Origin: Beroe forskalii
Lineage: Eukaryota; Ctenophora; Nuda; Beroida; Beroidae
Direction: 5' to 3'
NCBI GenBank assembly: GCA_011033025.1
Contig: WFMF01000052.1
Location: forward strand, 382,396-446,395
Length of the DNA stretch: 64,000 nt
The position numbers were made by a program, and so were the translations under genes. The notes under the pieces were generated by a model. It did not search any database. It was not told where the DNA came from and saw only the letters and a program-made list of their open reading frames with translations. Every line of letters begins with the position of its first letter. Positions within the stretch are counted from its first letter, which is position 1. Shown one piece after another: positions 34,124 to 45,822 of this stretch.

Positions 34124-34590
34124 TATAGTCCAAGACGAAATGTCCATCCGTTAGCAACCCGTGTTAAAAGCGATTTCTCGACGGTTATTAGGCCTTTTAA
34201 CCATGCAGAATCGAACTAGCTGGTGCGACATCTGATCTCGATGGCGACAAGTCGATATTGACCACGCCACTTTTGCGGTGCAGCGAGGCGATTTTTTCAT
34301 AACTTGGCCCAGGAAGGTCGTAGAGACTTCGTTTGGGCGCAAACGAAGCGCAATGGCCATGTTTATATACGACTTGTTAATAAACATATGCCTAAAATGA
34401 TCAGAGAAAAGTTATGACCGAAAAACAGTTTTAAGCCATACGCGGCAAATTTTCGGTAATTTTCGAAAAACCGTTAGTAACCTGTGTTTGAAGCGATTTA
34501 TCGACGGTTGCTAGGCCTATAGACCATGTAGAATCGAATTAGTGGAGGCTAATGGAGGCTAATTTTTGTCGTGTTCCTGTGGTACCATTT
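34124..34590 (-). repeat. end of inverted-repeat element E, left side
   Basis: Starts ATAGTCCAAGACGAAATGTCC-like and is the reverse complement of the sequence ending at 50222. Contains CGACGGTTATTAGGCC, GATGGCGACAAGTCGATATTG and GAAGGTCGTAGAGACTTCG, all found inverted at 49640-50222. See the right side at 49283-50222. Confidence 0.85.
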
Positions 34591-34803
34591 TGCCATCGTA
34601 TTTTGTAAGCATCATGTATGTATGTCTGTTTTCGTGAATGTATAATATTTTACATGTCTGTATTTCTATCTACACATATGAACTAAAATTTGTGTACTAT
34701 TTCGGCAAAAAATACTAAAATAAAATGAATACGTAATTTTCAGCTAGTGTCATTATCATATGTTAAAGAAGGTATACAATTTAAAAGTAACGGAATTTGA
34801 TAT

Positions 34804-35331
34804 AACTAACTTGGTAGAGTTTTCGTAGAGTCGTAGGGTCATCAGAGGTCCGACCACCGCGTTGGTGAGTAGTCTACCAAAGAGTTAGACCAGCTGCAGC
34901 TGTAACCGACGACCAGGCTTGTCCGGTATCAAAGCAATATATTTCGACAAACTGGTTTTAAACGTGTCAAACTTATCGAATGCTTTAATAGTGCTCGGTA
35001 CTTGGTTCCATAGTTTTGGACCTAGGACTGCAAAAGATCTATCATAAAGCGTCTGATTGGCTAATGAACTTAACCTAGACAGAGGAATAACTGCTACTGC
35101 ACCGTGCCTTGATGTCAAACTAAACTTGATATTGCAACAGTTTGGGACAACATTGTGGAAGATCTTCCACGTCATAAGAATGATGTACCTTTCCCGTCTG
35201 CGTTGAAGTGACATCAATTTCAGCTTAGCCAATCTCTCCCAGTAGTTCAGGTGGCGGAGGCCTCCTATCCGGCTTGTAAATGTCCTTTGAACCCCTTCAA
35301 TCAGTTAAATGTCAGTTATCTTGCTCGGGTT
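34804..35331 (-). mobile_element. 5'-truncated LINE, ORF2 C terminus
   Basis: Absent from X copy 1 (29460 reads straight through). Minus-strand frame 35232-34885 encodes the typical jockey/CR1-type ORF2 end: LQRRRERYIILMTWKIFHN, then SFAVLGPKLWNQVPSTI and FKTSLSKYI. The truncation leaves only this part. Confidence 0.82.
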
Positions 35332-36169
35332 ATCGTGAACTTACAGCACTATTCAATTATGATACAATACAATAGCAATATTCTGGTGCAATTATTTTTG
35401 GTTTCCTCAAATTATTATTATCTGATTATATGATACATAGCTCCTTGTAGGAACTGCTGTAACATAGTACGTGAGCAGCTGGGGGGAAGAAAGGAGGGTG
35501 GGGTTTCCAATCGCTGAAGGAAAGGAGGGCAGGGGTTATCAGGCGTAGTATGTATGCAAGGTTTGGGGGAAGGGGCTTATAGTATGTACTGTCTCATTGC
35601 ATGGAGAAGGGGATTTTCATGTGTCTGATTACAAGGTTTGAGGAGAACTGAAGTAGTTTGCACTGTCTTATTGCAGGGTCGGAAGGGAAGGGGAGTAGTA
35701 TTTTAATCTACATCCCACAGTACAAAAGTGCTGTGATTTGATCCGTCTATATCTCTGTGATACATAATAACATACATAAATTTAGCATACATACTAAATA
35801 ATAATATGTCGGCTCCCCTGAAATGTCCATGATTGTCTTGCGCTCCCGCATTGAGGATGTGTAATATTGAATTAATTCAGAGGCGTCAGTATTAACTTTA
35901 AGTGACTAATCATTTCTAACTCATTCACATAAGTGGACGTAGGATTTCTTTATTCGTTAGAACTGGTTACTCGTTAAACGAAACATAGCCAGGCATAATA
36001 ATTAAACTGTGTCCATTTAAAAAAATTAAAACTACATTTGTACTATACTCAGTTCGCGCGTTACTCAGTTTCTGCTTCGCAGTTCTTGTTACTCATTTCG
36101 AGGCTACAGATTTTTGTTTTCTTTGTTGACAAGTGATGTATAGCTTATGCTTAGATTGTTGATAAGAGC

Positions 36170-37120
36170 ATGGGCTCTTTCTTTGAATCAATTCAAACTG
36201 AGATAGCTCTTTCTTCCAATCACATTGAAAAAATTACTGGACTGTTTAAGAACAAAAATGTGAATGTTGCACAGCTGAAGCAAAAGTTAGATAAGGATGA
36301 AATGGCAAATCTAATATTAGAATCCATGAAAAGGACAGAGTGTTGTGTAGAGATATTGAAAAAAGCTTCTGGTGAAGTTGAATCAAATCAGAAGGAAAGT
36401 AAGGCTGCTGGAAACAAAATCATCCTGTTACAAGAGGAGTTATTGTCCGCTAAAACAGACCAGATCAATAAGTTTCAGTCTATGGTTGATAATAAGCTCA
36501 AAAACACTATCAAAACAGAGATGAAGAGCTACAGTGATGCAGTGAAGAAAGATGCTGGGCAGACATTAACCATTAGGAACATCAAGACAGCTGTAAAAGA
36601 TATTGTCAAGAAAGGGTCTGAGGAGAGAGACAAAAACTTGATACTTTTTGGTGTTCCTGAGGAAGAAGGTGAAGATGTGAAGGACAAGGTTAATAAAATA
36701 TTCAGTTGTATAGATGTCAAGCCCAGGTTTGATGCAGCTCGTTTTGGTAGAGTTGAAGGAAGGAGACCCATACGTGTTACAGTGGACAATACTGAAACTG
36801 TATTTGAGGTGCTGAAAGTGGCAAAAAACCTGAAGCAAGATGGAACATATAGAACTGTTTTCATCAGCCTAGACAAAAGCCCAGAAGAACGTGCTGAGAG
36901 GAGGAAGTTGGTGGAGGAGTTGAAGAAGAAGATCGCTGAACATCCAAGGAAGAAATTTGTTATAAGACGGGGTGAAATTTGTTGTGCAGAGGAAAATGAA
37001 GTAGCGCCATCTGAGCAGGTGAAACCAAACGAACAGGCAGCAGGGATGGTAGTGAAACCCCAGTGGAGGCCCCCTCACTTCAAGAAACCACCTGCTAGAA
37101 AGCCTCTTGAATCTGATTGA
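36170..37120 (+). CDS. LINE-type ORF1 protein (coiled coil + RRM-like)
   Basis: 316 codons, intact. Residues 1-130 are highly helical and charged with heptad-like spacing (coiled coil, probably trimerising). Residues about 155-250 resemble the RRM-like domain of LINE ORF1 proteins (KNLILFGVPEEEGEDVKDKV, then GRRPIRVTV and YRTVFISLDKSPEERAERR). The tail is basic and Pro-rich. Such proteins bind element RNA and act as chaperones for retrotransposition. The intact frame implies recent insertion. Family-level call only. Confidence 0.78.
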   Translation: MGSFFESIQTEIALSSNHIEKITGLFKNKNVNVAQLKQKLDKDEMANLILESMKRTECCVEILKKASGEVESNQKESKAAGNKIILLQEELLSAKTDQINKFQSMVDNKLKNTIKTEMKSYSDAVKKDAGQTLTIRNIKTAVKDIVKKGSEERDKNLILFGVPEEEGEDVKDKVNKIFSCIDVKPRFDAARFGRVEGRRPIRVTVDNTETVFEVLKVAKNLKQDGTYRTVFISLDKSPEERAERRKLVEELKKKIAEHPRKKFVIRRGEICCAEENEVAPSEQVKPNEQAAGMVVKPQWRPPHFKKPPARKPLESD

Positions 37121-37422
37121 AAGTTCGGACTATTGAAAGTTTCTTTATTTATTTTTATCTTAAAGGTTTTTATCTAAAGCTATAAAATGGAATCAGTAGA
37201 AATTTTACCTGATGATGTCAATTCATGAGTGATCAGCATGAAAGACATACTTACCATGAACTATTTGGCTGTGTTTTGAAGATGAGTGTTTGAGCACCGA
37301 AGGGTATCCTTTTGACTAGATTTCTTTAAGTGTTTTCATCACCGCACGTTTAGGCGGAGCCTTTCATCAAGGCATTTAGAGTAATATATATATATATATA
37401 TATATCACTATGATAGCACTAT

Positions 37423-37748
37423 GAAGTTACGTTTTTCAAATCATAAAAGCCACATTAAGAAAAACGTAAATAGTTGTAGGGTAGCTGTTCACTATAATCA
37501 AGACAAGGCCCATAAATTTAGGATAGACAACCAAGCACAGTACAATGCTACCCCTAGCATTAGAGCTTAAGGTCACACTTGTAGATAAGGTTAAGCCTGA
37601 GCCATGGGATACACCTGAAAGCATCACTAACAAACTTAGCAAAAAAGAAGCTTATTGGCAGCACCAACTTAAAACTTTTGAATCAGATGGAGGGCTGAAC
37701 ATACGTAATGAACGCATAATAGCCAATAAGCGTGCACAAGGCAAATAA
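37423..37748 (+). pseudogene. GIY-YIG endonuclease C terminus, Penelope-like element
   Basis: Frame from 37423 reads KLRFSNHKSHIKKNVNSCRV, and after a frameshift the second frame reads KLSKKEAYWQHQLKTFESDG, then GLNIRNER. The RF.NHKSHI and KKEAYW..QL.T..GLN blocks are those I know from the C-terminal endonuclease of Penelope-like retroelements. Frameshifted and without its reverse transcriptase. Confidence 0.7.
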
Positions 37749-39487
37749 TCCCATGACTGTAGATAGGCAACAGAGCATTCATAAATCCCTTCTATCAGTA
37801 CTCTCTGAAATTTTGTTGTTATTTTCAATCTGCAGGTCAATATTTCATGTATTGCATGTGGTATTCTACTGATTCTTTTATATTCGTTTACTAATTTATT
37901 GTTTCTAATTTATTCAATTCAGTTTTCAGATGTATTCAAGTTTGATGTTTTCAGGATGTAGTTATAATTTGATATTGTATGCTTTTAGTTGTTAGAAATT
38001 CATTGATATTGTAAGTTATTCCTTTTGATGTATTTAGATTCGTTGAGATTGTTATAACCGTTGTAATTTGTGCTCTGACCGTACGTCATCACTTGACTTT
38101 TCCAGTTATATATTGTATCAGTATGTTTTACTAATTTGTTACATTGTCTTTTAGCTATAATGATCCACAGAAGATTGCACAATTCGAAGTTACAGACATC
38201 CTAAATGTTGTTTCATTTGAGTACTGATGAAATTTAAACTATATATATATATATATAGTTTAATTGCTTCATTCAGTTTCATTGCTTCATTCAGTCTTAG
38301 AAATACTATATATATATATATATATATATATACTCATTTCGTGTTTCTTGCAGTTCGTGTTACTCAGTACGTGTTTATCAGTACTTGTTACTCAATTCGT
38401 GTTACTAAATGCGTGTTACTGTATTCGTGCAGTTACCCAGTTGCTTTTACTCAGTTTATGCTTCTCAGTTCCTCTTACCCAGTTTGTGTTACTCAATGCG
38501 CGTTACTCAGTTCGTATCACTCAGCTCGTGTTACTTATAAGTACGTTACGCATGAGAGGAGGCATGCCAATAGGGGAGTATGTGGCCTCTGTCTCCCGCG
38601 TAAGGTTGTCATGGTTTCTAGTTTCGATCCAGGAGCATATTTCTTGTTTCTATAAATACTCGGTAATTATTTCTTATGTTCGCTTCCTGGAGAGGTCATA
38701 AAATGGTACTTTCACGGCTTCACATTGGAATTATGATATTGAATTACTAATTCGTGCTGTCAAGGAATATTAGTTTGTCTCTGTGTCCCTCATCCTGAAT
38801 AATTAGTTACTTTTTTCATAGATTTTGAATTATCATAGCACTTCTATTTGATCCTATTCTTAAATTTGGAATTGATCAATTTTTACTCAATTCAAAGTTT
38901 TATTCACATTGGTTCGATTTATCACATTTATTCTCATATCATCCCATCGCCAGCATTTTATATTGACAATCATGTGATTCACGCAGCATGAGCAGTTACC
39001 GATATTTTAAAGTGCCAACTTTATTTCATCAATTATCATTAATAATTTAACCGAAGTCGTCATAGTTTGTATGTATTAAGTTTATGAAGCACTCGTCTTT
39101 GCGGCATTTGGGAAATGGAATTCCAAGAATATTATACTATGACAATGGAAAATTTGAAATTTACACTACACTTCTTAGCTTCTGGATATTGTTAATTCCT
39201 GTAAATTTGCAGTTTTAGCCAGTTTTAGTACCATACTTCTTTCTCGGTCGCCCATAATTTGAAGATAATTATTTTTCAGGAATTCTAGATTTCGCGAAAC
39301 TTTTAAAGTTTCAATTTGTGAACGTTTAAAAGGTATACAATTTTAATTTATACAATTACCGAAAAAATTTCCGCTTGCATATAAAAACCTTTAAAGTAAG
39401 TCTAAATGTAGAATGATGTTAGATTCGAGGAAATTTCTGATATAAGACTTGGGTAGGAGAAAACCGTGAAGCTATCTTCTATGGACA

Positions 39488-39553
39488 TATCTTTGGACTT
39501 GGAGACACCCCACACTCTTATAAGAGTGTGGGGTGTCTCCGAGTCCAAAGATA
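39488..39553. repeat. palindrome present only in X copy 2
   Basis: About 33-bp arms (ATCTTTGGACTYGGAGACAC...) meeting at CACTCTTATAAGAGTG. X copy 1 (31230-31280) has one arm only. Confidence 0.88.
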
Positions 39554-41958
39554 TTACAATAAGAGGCGTGTATATGTCCATAGACAAATGTGGACCATGC
39601 ACCACTGAAAAACTGACGAAATCATGATCTCATGTCAATGTATAAAGATTGCTTGTGAAACATGCCGTAATCACACTTTATACGCATAATTATATTATTA
39701 TTAGGTGATACTCCTGCATAACCACTTCACGTCAGCTGTATTCTACTATTTTAGTGAATCGATTTTGAGTAGTACATCATTTTAATTTACCTCTGATTGC
39801 TTTCTGAAGAGGTGTGGACAGCAAGAAGAACATTCCGATGGTTTAGCATGAGGCCATGTGGGAAAGTTCTCCATATTGCTTGTTAAACGCGTGTTCTTTA
39901 ATTATTTTAATTTCCCTACAGTCTTCTTCGGGATATATTGAGTAATTAATGATGACTGCTCAATTTTCATTAATAATAGTAATGATTAAAATTATATATG
40001 TACATTAAACAACAGCGCACTGGGCTCTAATATAGGCATGAATAACACCCGCAAATCGAGCATTATTTAGTTATACTGTACGAGTGTTGAGTATGTCTTG
40101 AATCTTGATAGTCCGAAGTGAAAGTTTTTAATGCATATGAGACACGTTTTAAACGCTAAAAACGCACGAAGAACATCATATCCACAATCCACATACGTCT
40201 CACGTGATACTATAAATTAAAACGTCTTGTATACGAATCTTTTGTAATTTACCATCTGATTGTAGAATTTATAGTATCTAGCATGCTTGTGTCGACTGTA
40301 AGGTACTCGAATGATAACACAATACTTCAGCTATACTCTTATCACTTTGTGAATATGTCGAGTTAAAACCCTATACAAGCATAGTGTGAAGAGCTTGATA
40401 AATCATTCGCTGCTTCTTCCGTTTTCATGAGTTACTGAATTGCAGTATCGCACGGGAGCTCACACTGAAAACAAGTACCCGTGATATTTGAAAGTTCATG
40501 GAGTGTCTTTCAAAGAATATTTTGAATCTGTTATTCACGATAATCAAGACTGGGTTTCGGTAGAATAGTTTTCAGTAAAAACCCTTCGTCCTCGTTTTAC
40601 CAAATGCCAATTGCATTCTTGCCCGATGGCATTCTGGCATGCATTGTGTCATGCTTGTGATTGTCTTTGTGTCACAATAATATACAGTTTGAGTAGGTGC
40701 GTTCAGAATTAGTGACCTTGCTATAAGTGATGTCAATAAGTTAATAATTGGTTATTAAAAAAATTGAAAAATAATTATGTCATCTCGTCTCAACAATGAT
40801 TAAAATTTGAGGGCTATCGTATAACAAAGTAGTTGAGGCATTAGTCAAGCTTTCGCATACATAAACCCAAATTGAATAATGCATACAGTTTTTCTTCATA
40901 TTTCGAGTTTATTCTCCAACTCTCCTAATTCTTGTAGCACCAAATTCCAATTACCTACATATTTTCCAAAAACATTTGTCTTTGATGTGTTAGAATGACG
41001 GAGCAAATTGGCACCATTAGAACGTTAACCTAAACACATAGCGGCACCCACATGGGAGCTGTTAGAAATGAATATAGCCATCAGCTTCATTCCAAAGTAT
41101 TGATATTATGAGGACTTGCTCATTCGCATACCTTGCTCATGCCTATGACTCGTGTCAACTAATTGTTATCATAAGCTTTTACAAGAGTGATATCCAGTTC
41201 ATGTCATATTCGTACCTTTTACTGCTGGACATGATAAACAGCTGCAACGCATGTCTCATTCATTCCTGTATATACCAACTCTCGCGAGATGAAGCATCAA
41301 AATACCCTTCCTTTCCTGTGATGAAGCATCAAAATAGCCTGCCCGAAGCCATTCGACATTTTACCACCTTCCCCTCTCTCTCAAAATGTGACACTATATT
41401 ATACACTTCCCAGTTCACACACGTCCTACATCGTCTCTCGGGCGGGAATATAAAGAAACCTAAAATGTTCCATATCCTATGGAGCTATGCAGAATGACAG
41501 GAATATTATTGATATTTTTCAGAAATTTGAATATTATGTAAAATGCAGCAGACTGATAATATGACAATGAGTTTTTCTGACCATTTTCATGTCCGTGTTA
41601 TTTGTTTATTTGTTATTTGTTTGGTATTTGATAGTTAATCTAGCGGGTTTGCACTCTGTTTTTGAGATACTGTCCTATGCTAGACTAAGCTAAAATCTCA
41701 AACCTAGTTAAGAAATTTGAAAAAATTAAGAAACTCCACTGATGAATGATTTTTAAAATCAAGAAATTAAGAAACTTTTGGCCAAGAAATTTTCGAATTT
41801 GTGCTGAGAACTTTAGAATCTTATGACCTTTTGCAAGGTATTTTGTCTTCATTAAGAACGTGTAGATTCTGGGTGTGCTGTCTCCACCAGTACCTTTTCC
41901 AGTGAAATTTTATGTGTTCGGCGAAGTTAGAACATAGAACGATCAATGAACGTATTCC

Positions 41959-43140
41959 GGGGGAACGGACACTTCATTTCACGACACTTCATCTCAGGAC
42001 ACTTTATCTCGCAATACAGGGTGTTTCATATTAAGTGTGACTATTTTGAAACTGTACTGAAAATTCAACGAAAGACTTGGCACTGATTATCAGTCTTCTT
42101 GTTATGCCAATATGATTGGAATTTATGCCCCAAAAGTTTCCAGATGATTGTAATTATTCATTTTTCACAAATCGACCTTTTGCTAGGGCACAGTTTCAGA
42201 AACTGAAAATTTTCAAATTTGATGCATTCTAGGAGATTCGCTGTTTCGCATACCGTTTAGGCACTGTACCAAGTTTTGTTGTTACAACTGAGGTTGTGTG
42301 GTGTCTGAACTATCAAAAATACACATCTCAACCATCTGTGACCAACTTCACGATGAAAAATATCGATCTGCCGCAGCGGTATCAAAGTGCCACTGTCTAG
42401 CAATAAGAAAAAGCACATCTCATTCGTTTCTAAAGGCAGTTTCTACTAAAATTGAGGATCTCAAGGACAGTTTACGAGTTCAAAGTATAGAATTGACCAT
42501 GCTATGAAAGTATGAAGCATCAGTTTTGTATCTTAGGTGAATCAGTAACTATGAAAACCTTTGTGGGTCAAGTGTAGGGTCCAGCTTATTCTGTTAGCAG
42601 ACTCCAGTGTTTGCGACACTTTGAAACTGACTAGAGCTAGGCAGATCAAAATTTTTCATCGTGAAGTTGGTCACAGTATGACCTTAAACCTTGGGATGTT
42701 TATTTTTGATAGCTTAGACACCACACAGCCTCAGTTGGACCAACAAAACTTAGTACAGTGCCTAAAAGGTATGACAAACAGCAAATCTCCTAGCATGCAT
42801 CAAATTTGGAAATTTTCAGTTTCTGAAACTGTAGCCCCAGCAAAAGGTCAATTTGCCAAGAAATAAATAATTGCAATCATCTGGAAACTTTTTGGGCATA
42901 AATTCCAATCATATTGGCATATCAAGAAGACTGATAATCAGTGCCAAGTCTTTCATTGAATTTTCAGTACAGTTTCAAAATAGTCACACTTAATATGAAA
43001 CACCCTGTATGTCAGCTCCATGCAAAGGTAAGGGTCTGGCTTAGGGTTTGGGTAAGAGTCAGGGTTAGGGTTTGGGTTTGGATTATGGTTAGGGTCAGGA
43101 CAGGGAGATGAAATGTCGTGAGATGAGATGTCCCCCACCC
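41959..43140. mobile_element. MITE with telomere-like repeats, interrupted by a foldback
   Basis: Ends GGGGGAACGGACACTTCATT and ATGAGATGTCCCCCACCC; the arms are inverted repeats of GACATTTCATCTCACGACAC type. Inside is a GGGTTAGGGTTTGGG-like stretch (43030-43100). A 991-bp foldback has inserted at 42017. A shortened copy lies at 33783-33863 and a fuller one at 63043-63230. Confidence 0.75.
42017..43007. mobile_element. 991-bp foldback, TA target (mariner-like)
   Basis: Termini CAGGGTGTTTCATATTAAG with TA on both sides (42015-42016, 43008-43009). The arms remain complementary for most of the element (about 400 bp or more each, for example TTCATCGTGAAGTTGGTCAC near the middle on both sides). 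Absent from X copy 1. No transposase frame. Confidence 0.85.
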
Positions 43141-44320
43141 GTACTCCGAACGATTCTTGCTCTGCACTTGCAAAATTTTTCGTCAAGAAATTTAACACTC
43201 ACAAGTTCCTTACAAACCTGGTTCTAAAATTAAAGAGTTCCACTTCCAGACTCGAATATTAATGAGTTGCAAGGCACATCACTGCAAAAATTATCTGATT
43301 TAAAAGATCAATCATGTTAAATTTGAAAAAAAACACTTTTCGGATAGGAATATGAGAATATCTATCAAAATAGCGAGGAATCTGATGCCACTTGTTAATG
43401 ATGCCACTGCCCATTGTAAATATTTACTGGTATGTGGGTACCTTTTTCATAATTTTTTCATGGTTGATGAAACTGAAAATTTTCATAATTTTATTGCACG
43501 TAACGAAACTGATGGAGAAACTTTTAATATAAGCTCAAAATCCGTTACGTAAATTCGTAGAAACGTTGAGACGATATGGTCATCGACTAAAGCTACCTTG
43601 CTGGCTATGTTATTGAAGGCGTATTCAGTCCATAATGAGCTCAGCGCATTGCAATCAATCAGAAGTTTTAAAAGGTCACAGTTGTATTCATAACATGTGT
43701 ATTTCGCGCATTTTTAAAAAGACATTGTAATTATTATTATTACTACGCAGCATAATTTATCGGGCTTTGCAACTTTCGAGGCATGAGCCGCCCAGGTTCT
43801 CTTGCTCTCGTATACTCTTGTATGGCATGGTTCAGCTTTCTGTTCCATTACTGGAAGGACTTCTACATTGTTGGTTGTAATTCCTTTTCCTGAATAACGT
43901 TACACTACAAGTTGTTTGTAATTTTATTCATACACTGGCTGTAATTTTATTCATACACTGGCTGCATTATATATAGTAGCTCATGTTGTCTGGTTTTTAT
44001 TGATTGCTCTTCGTGTCTGTCAAACAACGCATGTCGCATACCTCATATAAGCATACACTCGGTTTGCTAATATATTTAGAAACTTGGTCAAAGATTTTCA
44101 ATAAATTATGTAATATTATAGCTCAGGATCTTGGAAAAATTAGAAAAATAACTACTGATTTATGAAAGTAATAAACTTATACTGCAGAAACTTATACTGC
44201 AGCCTAAAATTTCGACATTTTGGGCTTTAAAATGTTGAGTTCCTATTGCGAGAAAATCATTTTCATGTAGAATTTCTGTAGAATAGTAGAACATTGAATA
44301 TTGTACACTTGTACAGTTAA

Positions 44321-45822
44321 AGGTGCATGACGCGAAAAAAACAACTTTGCTTAAAATAGTAGCAGATCACTAGTGGATCACGCCTATGTATATCTTGCGG
44401 CGTGCGCCTAATTAGATCACCCTAATTAGAGCCCCCAAAGATTCCACTTTCTGCAGCAATACAGCACCTTGCGCTGCATATCAATATCAACAACAGTACG
44501 CTAGCAATACAGCGAGGCTAATTGCATTATAATTACAGTCTTGGTTCTACGCCCCACTTTTCACCCGCATAATTATGACATTAATTAATATCATTTGATT
44601 CACCAACCAAAAAATTTCAAAAAACAGATGCTATATGCGACAAAATGAACAGTTTAAACAGTAAATTCAATCTGTATTGACTGGATCACTATAGCCAGTG
44701 TAAATCTTAGTACTTTGACTGGGCTTCCAGGTCATCAGGTCCCTCTTCATTCTTTTGACCCAGTTTTTTTCTTGTTTGAGGATCTTTTGGGCTTTGGCAG
44801 GTATATGTACCGTAAAAAGTCTCTCCCAGGATGTGCTCTGTACTGTCCAAACTGTCCCAGAGGCCAGACTTAAGATTGGGACAGGGAAAAATGGGACAGA
44901 CTAAATGAGACAAAGTGAATTGGCACTTGGACAATTGGGAAAAGTGGGACAGAGAAAAATGTGACCGAAACAGTGAATTGGACTGGGACATTTGGGACAA
45001 CTAGGACAAATGTGGCAGAGACTAATGGAACTCAAATGGTTGTTTGTGAGCGGCAGTTTGGCATTCTGTTTTAAAGCAAAAGTTACAGAATACAGTGTAG
45101 TGACAGTGTAGCGGCAGTTGCTGCGTTGCAACTGCCACGTTCTTTTTTCTATAATAGGTAGGTTTCGAGAGAAAGAGAGCTTATCAAAACGAAGACAACC
45201 AAACAAAGACAGCCAAACGTAGTATTGAGTATAGTAGTATGGAAAATAACTTCAGACAGAAAGAGTCAAAAATCATTTGAATGATTAAAAAACCTCGAAT
45301 CAATTTTAAAATTACTGATTTTTCACTTCTTTATTTGCCCCAAATGTCCCAAAAGACAGTCCCAAACTCAAAAAGTGACACTCCCCTGCTATCAACAAAG
45401 CAGGATGTAGCGTTGTCAGAGCGCTGAAGATTCGTTATTATTGAAACTTGAAATGCATAGTTTCATTCGTTAATTTAGGTAACTATTATTACGGCAATTA
45501 GAAATTTCGAAAAAACCTTATAACAGTGTGTTAACAAGAGTACATAATAAGCCAAAGCGTCTAGGACGAGAAATATGTAGTTTACAGCACAACATGACAC
45601 TAAACACGAACAGAAACATTGGAACGCAATGTAAACAATACATGCGCAGAAGCGAGGGTGCTGTATTGCTGAATCCGGAACAAATTAGTTTATCCAATTA
45701 GACCGGTAATACATGAAATTTACCCGCCCATACTTACCACAAGTTTTTGTTATGATATAAGGATCACATTAAGCCAATAAAATGTATATGTTAATTTTTC
45801 ATGATTATCGCGTCATGCACCT
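44321..45822. mobile_element. piggyBac-type non-autonomous element, 1502 bp
   Basis: 15-bp terminal repeat AGGTGCATGACGCGA and its complement, flanked by TTAA on both sides (44317-44320, 45823-45826). Block Y copy 2 has the empty site with a single TTAA (GTACAGTTAAGTTCTAAA, about 50904-50921), so it is a clean insertion. The interior has minus-strand frames 44707-45206 and short GGGACA(A/G)N repeats; no transposase recognised. TTAA could also fit other TTAA-using groups. Confidence 0.88.

Larger units (their letters stand above)
36101..38330 (+). mobile_element. retroelement insertion: ORF1-like protein plus GIY-YIG remnant
   Basis: Flanked by an 11-bp target duplication TACTCATTTCG (36090-36100 and 38331-38341) inside the 14-bp minisatellite; X copy 1 lacks it. 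It carries an intact LINE ORF1-like frame (36170-37120), no reverse transcriptase, then a decayed GIY-YIG endonuclease end like that of Penelope-like elements. It has (TA)n tracts at 37383-37405 and about 38310-38330, the latter at the 3' end. Confidence 0.85.
34591..43636. repeat. block X, copy 2
   Basis: Second copy of block X, extended by a LINE fragment (34804-35331), a retroelement (36101-38330) and a foldback (42017-43007). It runs without interruption into block Y at 43637 (CAGTCCATAAT|GAGCTCAGCG). Confidence 0.93.

Noticed and set aside
42953..43198. Asn-Pro repeat protein (also 63007-63228)
   Set aside because: It is a translation of GGGTTAGGG-type tracts within a MITE.
44707..45206. 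Transposase of the TTAA element
   Set aside because: The frames are Ser/Cys-rich translations of short GGGACA repeats, with no catalytic motif seen.
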